DNA of 64,000 bases, from assembly GCF_005886105.2 (NCBI RefSeq), contig NZ_PNCO02000001.1:2415001-2479000 (forward strand), written 5' to 3'. The notes beneath the pieces were generated by a model. The model was given only the letters and a program-made list of their open reading frames with translations, was not told the origin of the DNA and ran no database searches. This document shows positions 58,401-64,000 of the stretch, piece by piece (position 1 is the stretch's first letter; each line of letters opens with the position of its first letter). The position numbers were made by a program, and so were the translations under genes. Source of the stretch: Pseudoalteromonas galatheae. GTDB taxonomy: Bacteria; Pseudomonadota; Gammaproteobacteria; Enterobacterales; Alteromonadaceae.

Positions 58401-58522
58401 TCGTCAGTAATAGCTATGGCGCTATAACCTAAAAAATCTGCCTGTTTGACCAACTCTTCTGGTCGCGATGCGCCAGTCAAAAACGAAAAGTTGCTCTGGC
58501 AAAAAAGCTCGGCATAAGACAT
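55445..58522 (-). CDS. dnaE2: Error-prone DNA polymerase DnaE2 (ImuC)
   Basis: 1025-residue C-family polymerase of the DnaE2/ImuC type. N-terminal PHP domain (FLTGASRPEELV), the palm with NEPPDIDVDFEH (catalytic Asp pair) and ILALGMLSAIRK, a C-terminal OB fold (VTVIGLVTGKQ). It performs translesion synthesis in the SOS response together with ImuA and ImuB. It overlaps imuB by one base in the LexA-controlled operon. Confidence 0.97.
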   Translation of the reverse strand: MSYAELFCQSNFSFLTGASRPEELVKQADFLGYSAIAITDECSLAGIVRAHAYIRDHKLKIKLIVGNLLKYNNIELVALCPCQLAYTELCRVISNARQRTEKGQYRLSEWDIMSLKHVLLLWLPKGNSQDVQSLQWLCKYHQNRIWIGYRRNLSAEDIHYFTHCVKLSKAYQIPICAVGGVLMHCSSRLALQHTLTAIRQNRVISEIPEKMISNSESALRSISKLNKLFSPTFLEESANIAKRCVFNLDSLHYQYPQELVPKGFTPMAYLRALVEKGKQVRFPDGVPPDVEAIIDKELALIEALDYPFFFITIHDIVMYAKQHQILYQGRGSAANSVVCYCLEITAVDPRQVGVLFERFISKERNEPPDIDVDFEHQRREEVIQYIYKKYGRKRAALAATVITYRLKSAMRDVGKALGIEVAQIEYFIKHLNRRDKGLNWQAQLVELGLEPNSLKGQHFIQLVNDIMGFPRHLSQHVGGFVISESPLHELVPVENAAMPERTIIQWDKDDLETLKLLKVDILALGMLSAIRKCFGYIAAHTKRNLDLAQLTRMQDDPLVYKMLQKGDSVGVFQVESRAQMSMLPRLKPANYYDLVIQIAIVRPGPIQGDMVHPFLKRRDGEEQVTYPSEAVKSVLERTMGVPIFQEQVIKLAMVAAGFTGGEADSLRRAMASWKKTGELMQFREKLIRGMLARGYEAQFAERIFEQICGFGEYGFPESHSASFAVLAYASAWLKYYYPAMFYTALLNSLPMGFYSASQLLQDASRHEVSILPICVNQSDYEHQVVKIPRQASFAIRLGLRLIKGLSETEALQLLQCRPQEGFANIVQLQQAGITNSTIEKLISADALHHFVDSRYAARWSLADQSKALPLFSDIEEKESQYSHFNATEFENLQEDYNSTKVSLRTHPIKQLEQAKLIDRTVKANQLLYRPHKSLVTVIGLVTGKQAPGTAKGVTFFTLEDETGNINVIVWSGTARAQKQAYMGAQLLEVKGIVEKEGEVVHVIAGRLIDRSELLETMTVKARAFH

Positions 58523-59919
58523 TAGCTAAATACTCCATGAATATACCAATGATTATTTTGCTCTCGAAATACCCATAACCGCTGCGCTTGTTCATTTTGT
58601 ACAATAAAATAGTCTCGCTGGACCGGCTCACCGTCCCACCACCCCGAAGCGATGCGCTCTGGACCAGAAATAATATTGACTCTTTCACATAAAGGCTGTG
58701 GCTTCGGAAATAAAATGTTGGGCCTTAACTTACTATCTAGTGCCGTGAAACAGGGCTTATGGCTATAAGTGCTGGCCTTTTCAGGACGAGGATCGCCTGT
58801 AAGCTGTAAACCTTGCACTGCCTGCTCACCGAGCTTGGCACATAGAATAGCTCGCAGTCCTTGCGCTGACATCACACTTTGCTGCGTTGAGAAAAGATCT
58901 TTTATTGTGGCATGCTGCGTTTCTAAAGCATCAACTTTGAGTGAAACACTTTGTACGGGCGCATCTAAGGTTATGGATTCTAGCTTGAGGTTTAACAGGC
59001 GCTGCCAATTTGCCGCCTTATATTCAGGCTCTGCGCTGTTTAATGTGATCTCTAAAGCCTCTTTATCTCGAAGTGCTAAGGTAAAATAAAGCGTTCGAGT
59101 TACCAAGTTACGTTGCTGTAGGAATAGCGCTAAACGCGATAGCAAATGTTCGATTGGCTTTTCTAACCAAGCCATCACTTCGACTTCGTAAAGTAAAGGT
59201 GCAGTAAGTTCAAAGGTTTCCGCAGGTTGGAAATAGTTAAGGGTTTCCTTTAGTTTTCCAAACAAGCAGCCTACATAATGTACGAGTTCAGTATCAAAAC
59301 GCTTAGCCAGCTCACTGAGTGCAAACTGCTCTAACTGCGCCACATTTTTAACTCCGGTGCGAGCAAGCAGCTCAATCACCCGGCTGTCTAGACTTGTACG
59401 TGTTAGTCCTATTTTCCTCAGGTAATGACGCTTTTGGCAAGGCGTTAGTACAAGCACATTGCAACGCTCTCGCGCCAAGAGCTTAGCCATTATTGTGGAC
59501 TCACCCATGCCGTAATAATAACTCTTGCCAAGCTGCGCTAATTGTCCAGATATTACTTGCCAGTAACTTGGCAAATCATGATAGAGCGAAAGCATAGAAT
59601 CGACTTTAAGCACAAGGCCATTAGGTTCATCGATTACAATATCTGCACTTACTTGATAAAGCATATTGGCAATTTCTAATAGCTGCTGTCTTTCTAGCAA
59701 GTCGTCGTAGGGCAAAACATGAAGCTGTGTACACAATGCACAAGCAGTCCCAAGGCCCATTCCTATTTTTATACCTCGCTGCTGCGCTGCATCATTTAAC
59801 TGCACTATCTGGTTTTTGCGGCCATCAATAATAACAACGGGTGTAACAAAATCACCGGAAACCGTTTGCTTCGTCATTCCCTCTAGTTGCAGCATAGGAA
59901 AATAGAGATATAACCACAT
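58522..59919 (-). CDS. imuB: DNA polymerase Y-family-like protein ImuB
   Basis: 465-residue Y-family-like protein that lacks the catalytic acidic residues of true DinB polymerases and serves as an adaptor between ImuA, ImuC and the beta clamp. WLYLYFPMLQLEG at the N-terminus and GMGESTIMAKLLARE; the C-terminal IASGWWDGEPVQRDYF is typical. Two bases after imuA. Confidence 0.93.
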   Translation of the reverse strand: MWLYLYFPMLQLEGMTKQTVSGDFVTPVVIIDGRKNQIVQLNDAAQQRGIKIGMGLGTACALCTQLHVLPYDDLLERQQLLEIANMLYQVSADIVIDEPNGLVLKVDSMLSLYHDLPSYWQVISGQLAQLGKSYYYGMGESTIMAKLLARERCNVLVLTPCQKRHYLRKIGLTRTSLDSRVIELLARTGVKNVAQLEQFALSELAKRFDTELVHYVGCLFGKLKETLNYFQPAETFELTAPLLYEVEVMAWLEKPIEHLLSRLALFLQQRNLVTRTLYFTLALRDKEALEITLNSAEPEYKAANWQRLLNLKLESITLDAPVQSVSLKVDALETQHATIKDLFSTQQSVMSAQGLRAILCAKLGEQAVQGLQLTGDPRPEKASTYSHKPCFTALDSKLRPNILFPKPQPLCERVNIISGPERIASGWWDGEPVQRDYFIVQNEQAQRLWVFREQNNHWYIHGVFS

Positions 59920-59921
59920 AA

Positions 59922-60608
59922 CTAGCTCGTTAAACGCCGCTCATAGCCCGAAAGTGCAACTATATTATCGCTAACATGAGGTAGATTTGGCTTTTCAAGC
60001 TCTGGCCAATAATGGGGATTCTCTAGTTTAAGACTGCGATGTGCAAAGTGCCCCTTGTGCTTCTTTACTGTCACATCCAAGCTGCTGTGCTGTGCTTGTA
60101 AAACCACTGAAAGTGTAAATGGTAAAGTCTGGGCGTACTGTGCTTGATGTAAAACAAATAACCTACAACTCCCCGCCTGTGCACCTAACTGCAAACGCTT
60201 TACAGCAGCAATAGAAAGCGCTTCGTGCCAAAGTACAAGTGCACTACACACACCACTTTTTACGCATTGCTCCGCAGCCCATAGTGCTTCTTTTTCACTT
60301 GGAGGCTGTACAATCATAAATTCACTCAGATCTAACGATAAATAATGCAATGCTGCGGCATGTATTTGTCCTGGAGGATTAATTAATACCTTCAAACGGT
60401 TATCATCCACAAAATGGGGCAATATCAACCTTAACTCTCCTATTCCCATTGCAGTTTTCACACCAATCACACCTTGTTGCGGCCAACCACCGCACAGTAA
60501 ATCGTCAAGTGCAGCAAAGCGAGTACTGACGACATCATGCTGCGCGGCCTGTCCACGTCCACGCCAAAGCAAGTTTTTACGCTCAAGAAGATCTATATAA
60601 TTCGCCAT
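59922..60608 (-). CDS. imuA: SOS mutagenesis protein ImuA
   Basis: 228-residue RecA/SulA-like protein, first gene of the imuA-imuB-dnaE2 mutasome operon. LWRGRGQAAQHDVVSTRF and a core lacking a clear Walker A, as seen in ImuA proteins. The LexA box lies 14 bases upstream of the ATG, so it would block initiation directly. Confidence 0.92.
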   Translation of the reverse strand: MANYIDLLERKNLLWRGRGQAAQHDVVSTRFAALDDLLCGGWPQQGVIGVKTAMGIGELRLILPHFVDDNRLKVLINPPGQIHAAALHYLSLDLSEFMIVQPPSEKEALWAAEQCVKSGVCSALVLWHEALSIAAVKRLQLGAQAGSCRLFVLHQAQYAQTLPFTLSVVLQAQHSSLDVTVKKHKGHFAHRSLKLENPHYWPELEKPNLPHVSDNIVALSGYERRLTS

Positions 60609-60619
60609 ACATCACCAAA

Positions 60620-60639
60620 TACTGTTTATATATACAGTA
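60620..60639. promoter_or_regulatory. LexA (SOS) box of the imuABC operon
   Basis: TACTGTTTATATATACAGTA: CTGT-N8-ACAG with perfect flanks, one base from the E. coli consensus TACTGTATATATATACAGTA. Strong evidence of SOS control. Confidence 0.92.
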
Positions 60640-60844
60640 TATTTAAATAAAGGCAGATCGCAAGTAGATCGCTAGAAAAGAGGCGAGTTAAAAATAACCA
60701 TAGTTTGCGCTTTAAGTTAATCGTGTTTTGCTTAGGAGAAATGAGATCTACAAAATGTATTTGTATAAAAGGCGACAAGAACTGAGATGTAAAACAATGA
60801 GTGTGGCGCGTAGATAATCGTCTTTTGGCTTAGCTGAATGCTAT

Positions 60845-60882
60845 CCACTTAGGTAACAGCTAACCAACTGAACTACCACTTT
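60845..60882 (-). pseudogene. tRNA-Asp 5'-half remnant
   Basis: On the minus strand AAAGTGGTAGTTCAGTTGG begins like tRNA-Asp, followed by TTAGCTGTTACC as in the two longer degenerate copies; the 3' half is absent. Confidence 0.6.
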
Positions 60883-60992
60883 CTTTACACTAAGCTGCAA
60901 AACGACAAAACTGTGCTTATTTTACTTGTAGTAGGGCTATATTTTTAATTTCTAATAGTAAAGGAAGCTTACTAAGAAGAGAAAATGCAAAC

Positions 60993-61082
60993 TGGCGGAG
61001 TGGACGGGACTCGAACCCACGCCCCCCGGCGTGACTGGCCGCTTTCTCTAAGGCAACAGCTAACCAACTGAACTATCACTTT
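60993..61082 (-). pseudogene. tRNA-Asp pseudogene copy 1
   Basis: 90 bases. The 3' half (acceptor strand, T arm, CCA) matches tRNA-Asp with changes in the T/variable region; the 5' acceptor strand is AAAGTGA, which no longer pairs. Thirteen extra bases follow the D loop, and the anticodon loop is CAGTCAC, losing the universal U33. Confidence 0.8.
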
Positions 61083-61227
61083 GCTGCAACGAGCAAAGTT
61101 ATACCGACATTATTATAAGCTTATGTTGAAAAATAAGTTACTGGACTGTGATGACAAAGGGAAGACTAACGTAAATGAGCTTTTTTATTTTGCTAAAGGA
61201 AGTCTACTAAGAAGAGAAAATGCAAAC

Positions 61228-61317
61228 TGGCGGAGTGGACGGGACTCGAACCCGCGACCCCCGGCGTGACTGGCCGCTTTCTCTAAGGCAACAGCTAACC
61301 AACTGAACTATCACTTT
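61228..61317 (-). pseudogene. tRNA-Asp pseudogene copy 2
   Basis: Same structure as copy 1 with the same 13-base expansion, U33 loss and unpaired 5' acceptor strand; its T arm is intact. The ~235-base unit containing it is a tandem duplicate of the one at 60993, with similar flanks (GCAACGAGCAAAGTTATACC). Confidence 0.8.
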
Positions 61318-61460
61318 GCTGCAACGAGCAAAGTTATACCGACATTATTATAAGCTTATGTTGAAAAATGAGTTACTTGACAATGATGACAAGGGAAAGA
61401 CTAAAGAAAATGAGCTATTTGATTTTGCTCAATGAAGCTTGCTTAGAAGAAAATGCAAAC

Positions 61461-61537
61461 TGGCGGAGTGGACGGGACTCGAACCCGCGACCCCCGGCGT
61501 GACAGGCCGGTATTCTAACCAACTGAACTACCACTCC
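61461..61537 (-). tRNA. tRNA-Asp (GTC)
   Basis: 77 bases including encoded CCA. Acceptor GGAGTGG pairs with CCACTCC, D arm GTTCAGTTGG, anticodon loop CTGTCAC with GTC, T loop TTCGAGT. Complete cloverleaf, close to E. coli tRNA-Asp. Second gene of the array, 41 bases after the first. Confidence 0.97.
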
Positions 61538-61578
61538 GCAGAGATATCTTAATGACATTATTTTACTCGTTTTAGTGT

Positions 61579-61655
61579 TGGCGGAGTGGACGGGACTCGA
61601 ACCCGCGACCCCCGGCGTGACAGGCCGGTATTCTAACCAACTGAACTACCACTCC
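61579..61655 (-). tRNA. tRNA-Asp (GTC)
   Basis: 77 bases including CCA, identical to the gene at 61461-61537. First in transcription order, with a strong promoter about 55 bases upstream. Confidence 0.98.
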
Positions 61656-61709
61656 GCGTCATATTCTTGCAGTGTTTGCTGTAAGGTGTGCTCCCTGACA
61701 GCGGCGTGA

Positions 61710-61738
61710 ATAATACGAATGACCCCCTCATGAGTCAA
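61710..61738 (-). promoter_or_regulatory. Promoter of the tRNA-Asp array
   Basis: On the minus strand TTGACT, 17 bases, TATTAT, followed by a GC-rich discriminator (CACGCCGC), as expected for a growth-rate-controlled stable RNA promoter. Confidence 0.75.
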
Positions 61739-61765
61739 CCGTTTTTTGAAAAAAAACCGTGTTTT

Positions 61766-63136
61766 TTAGTTATCTTTCATTGAAAGGTTCAAAATATCAC
61801 CTGATTTATCATTTTTTGAACCATTACCTGCTGCGTTATTTTCAGATGGCCCTAAATCATCAAGATCAATGACTTCTTCGGTTTTCTTAAATGGGTTCTT
61901 TAACATTGGTACTTTTAACTTAATTGGTTTTTTTTGCACAAAAATGCGAATAACTAACCCACCAAGCAATAATACAACTAAGTTACCAGCAACGATAATA
62001 CTGACTAATAGCGCTGTACTTATAGTCGGCTCTGGTTCTGGAGCGGGTTGTTTCGCTGCTGGTAACGCAGTGGCTTCTAACTCAGGCACTTTTTCAATGG
62101 GCCTTTCAATTTCAAAGTTATAGTTTGGCAACGTAGCCATAAACTCACGGCCATTGATATTTTCACCAAATGCTGAGATTTCTATGCTATAACGACCCCA
62201 GTCATAATTCTTGATTGGTAGCTGACGATAAAGTCGCTCTTCGGCATCTAAAGTAAACATCTGCTCTTCACCATTGGGGTAAAAGATTTTACCTTGTAAC
62301 AAGATAGTTTCTGGCTTTATAACCGTGTCGTCTAACGTGATAGTAAGACCATGTTCAAGCTCGTTTTCGCCCGCAAGCATCAATTCAAAGTTGAATGGCG
62401 GCTCAGCAATAACAATGGGAGATTTAATCACTCTTCTTTTTAGAATGGGCGTTTCAATGAAAAATTCTGGCTGCCACTCCCCTGCTGGAAAATTTAATTT
62501 AAACTCACCAGTAAAAATTCCATCCAAGGGCCTTTCATCAAATTCGCGACCATCATCTTTAAAGTCGGTTACACTTTGCGTACCTGCCCCAAAGTTTGCA
62601 TATTCATCGTTATTGGTGCTGGAGAACTCTACATACAAAGTCACGACATCCCGAAAGTAACCTACATCTATCGGTTCGCCATCATTGGTCACACGACCTG
62701 TTACCTTCAATACTTCACCACGGAACAATAACGGAGGCAAAGCTTCAACTTCGAGCTCAATGTCACCCAATACCATAATGCGGCTGTTTTTTTGGATCTG
62801 TCCGATAACTTGCCAAGGGCCTGGCGTCGGATTTTTTAGAATGATCAAGTCATAGCTGACTTCGTCGTACCATTGCAGTGCATCATTATCTAGCGAACTG
62901 GTCGCATAATATTTACTGCCATCAGGCTTCACAAGTACCACGGCAGGCGTGCCAGGTGCGCGAAAAAACAGTAAAGTAATCTCTTCAATATTATAATCAA
63001 TGCGAAAACGGTTATCTAAAAGAGGGATTTCATTTACCTTGCCGTCCCGCTGTAACATCGTTATCTGTGGTGTTTGAGCGCCAACAATCGTACTTACTAG
63101 CAGTACAAACCCCAAGATAAGCTGTTTTAGATTCAT
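61766..63136 (-). CDS. TIGR03503-like membrane-anchored protein
   Basis: 456-residue protein with an N-terminal signal peptide (to ~20, VGAQ), a large beta-rich exported region with repeated Ig-like strands, a membrane helix at ~378-405 (LLVSIIVAGNLVVLLLGGLV) and a short basic then acidic cytoplasmic tail. It resembles the conserved TIGR03503 family of Vibrio and Alteromonadales, whose function is unknown; the middle has von Willebrand-associated DDGREFDERPLDG IFTGEF features. Family match from memory only. Between dnaQ and the tRNA-Asp genes. Confidence 0.75.
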   Translation of the reverse strand: MNLKQLILGFVLLVSTIVGAQTPQITMLQRDGKVNEIPLLDNRFRIDYNIEEITLLFFRAPGTPAVVLVKPDGSKYYATSSLDNDALQWYDEVSYDLIILKNPTPGPWQVIGQIQKNSRIMVLGDIELEVEALPPLLFRGEVLKVTGRVTNDGEPIDVGYFRDVVTLYVEFSSTNNDEYANFGAGTQSVTDFKDDGREFDERPLDGIFTGEFKLNFPAGEWQPEFFIETPILKRRVIKSPIVIAEPPFNFELMLAGENELEHGLTITLDDTVIKPETILLQGKIFYPNGEEQMFTLDAEERLYRQLPIKNYDWGRYSIEISAFGENINGREFMATLPNYNFEIERPIEKVPELEATALPAAKQPAPEPEPTISTALLVSIIVAGNLVVLLLGGLVIRIFVQKKPIKLKVPMLKNPFKKTEEVIDLDDLGPSENNAAGNGSKNDKSGDILNLSMKDN

Positions 63137-63236
63137 GCATTAACCCTACATTGCCTTGATGGCCTGAGTGATCTTTTTCTGGGATAAAGCCCTTAGTTAA
63201 GCGTCTACCCCATCCCAACGATACCGATTGTATTCA

Positions 63237-63947
63237 TTATTGTTGCCACAAGCTTTGTCCACAAGCTTTGTTTACAAGCTCTAAACGTTCTGTATGTGCT
63301 TGTTCTTCATCGGCAGAAGCACGTAAAACTTTAAGTGCAGGGCGATTACTGTCTAAACGAATAATGCCACCGCCTGAGCTAGCCTGCTCACCTTTATTTT
63401 GGTTCGCCAAATTGAGCTTTTTTTGGCCTCCCGTCATCGAAAGGTAAACATCAGCAAGGATCTCGGAATCCAGCAAAGCGCCGTGCAACGTACGCTTTGA
63501 GTTATCGATATCATAGCGACGGCACAGTGCATCTAGACTGTTCTTCTGGCCTGGATGAAGATCCCTGGCCATCACCAAGGTATCTAGCACTTGGCAATAG
63601 TCATGGGTCGCCGGAAAGCCTTGATTTAGCTTAGCAAACTCGTGATCCATAAAGCCGACGTCGAACGGCGCGTTATGAATGACAAGCTCAGCTCCTTTAA
63701 TATAGTCAAAAAACTCTTGCGCAATTTGATGGAAAAAAGGTTTATCGCGTAAAAATTCGTTGGTGATACCGTGAACATCAATGGCTTCTTCTTCAATGTC
63801 GCGCTGAGGGTTAATATATACGTGGAAGTTATTCCCCGTTAGTCTGCGATTGACTAGCTCAACACAACCAATTTCAATGATCCTGTGCCCTGCTTTAGGA
63901 TCAATACCTGTGGTTTCTGTATCCAGTACTATTTGCCGTGTGTGCAT
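63237..63947 (-). CDS. dnaQ: DNA polymerase III epsilon subunit
   Basis: 236-residue 3'-5' proofreading exonuclease of the replicase. ExoI motif LDTETTGID, ExoII HNAPFDVGFMDHEF and the ExoIII HGALLDSEILADVY give the DEDDh active site. The C-terminal tail (~190-236) is the DnaE-binding part. It usually stands divergent from rnhA, which would lie beyond the window. Confidence 0.97.
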   Translation of the reverse strand: MHTRQIVLDTETTGIDPKAGHRIIEIGCVELVNRRLTGNNFHVYINPQRDIEEEAIDVHGITNEFLRDKPFFHQIAQEFFDYIKGAELVIHNAPFDVGFMDHEFAKLNQGFPATHDYCQVLDTLVMARDLHPGQKNSLDALCRRYDIDNSKRTLHGALLDSEILADVYLSMTGGQKKLNLANQNKGEQASSGGGIIRLDSNRPALKVLRASADEEQAHTERLELVNKACGQSLWQQ

Positions 63948-64000
63948 ATCGTTGCCCGCTTAACTTTGCTATTATTTTGCCCTATTCGCACATTTTACAT

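Noticed and set aside
61081..61269. 62-codon open frame between tRNA-like copies
   Set aside because: It runs through the tRNA pseudogene antisense; no ribosome site or homology, so a chance frame.
60840..61660. CRISPR-like periodicity in the tRNA region
   Set aside because: The periodic unit is the tRNA-Asp gene and its degenerate copies, not a repeat-spacer array.

Overview
The window looks like a chromosomal segment from a marine gammaproteobacterium of the Alteromonadales, most likely Pseudoalteromonas or a close relative. This rests on the housekeeping gene orders (rpsP-rimM-trmD-rplS; rpsT/murJ-ribF-ileS-lspA-fkpB-ispH beside a minor-pilin cluster; clpB-pgeF-rluD/bamD), the moderate to low G+C, the large TonB-dependent receptor and the AT-rich intergenic repeats. 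No rRNA or marker comparison was possible, so the genus is an inference.

Layout. (1) 1-12411 is a carbohydrate-uptake and oxidation locus: a TonB-dependent receptor (3' end beyond the window), CutC-family protein, BadF/BadG-type sugar kinase, PAS-AraC regulator, Gfo/Idh/MocA oxidoreductase, a cytoplasmic xylose-isomerase-like TIM barrel, an MFS sugar porter, a DUF1080 (3-keto-disaccharide hydrolase family) lipoprotein, a GMC dehydrogenase with its Tat-exported gluconate-2-dehydrogenase subunit-3-like partner, and a secreted second TIM-barrel isomerase. Together they resemble a 3-keto-glycoside pathway: C3 oxidation of a glycoside, cleavage in the periplasm, import, then reduction/isomerisation and phosphorylation. 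(2) 12.4-18.9 kb is an accessory block, all on the minus strand, of small unrelated genes (membrane proteins, GFA, AraC-GyrI, VOC, APH-like kinase) separated by imperfect palindromes that resemble integron attC sites and by two copies of a ~213-bp repeat. It holds a nonsense-mutated gene, a gene-fragment duplicate and a coupled 44-codon ORF, and reads as a decayed cassette array without a visible integrase. (3) 18.9-37.6 kb is mostly core: tyrA, the rpsP operon, a tannase/feruloyl esterase inserted before ffh, ypjD, corB, gshA, clpB, pgeF, rluD, bamD, glnB. (4) 37.7-46.3 kb is a type IV pilus minor-pilin cluster (two FimT/GspH-like genes, pilVWXY1E) next to an AlgZ/AlgR-like two-component pair. 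(5) 46.3-54.3 kb is ispH-fkpB-lspA-ileS-ribF-murJ and rpsT. (6) 54.4-64 kb holds an orphan receiver protein, the SOS mutasome operon imuA-imuB-dnaE2 behind a near-consensus LexA box, a tRNA-Asp array with two intact genes, two degenerate copies and a remnant, a TIGR03503-like membrane protein and dnaQ.

The least ordinary parts are the 3-keto-glycoside-type locus, the attC-like block at 12.5-18.6 kb, the terminal-inverted-repeat element found twice (one copy supplies the stop codon of corB), and the decaying tRNA-Asp array. No CRISPR array, prophage or transposase gene was seen.
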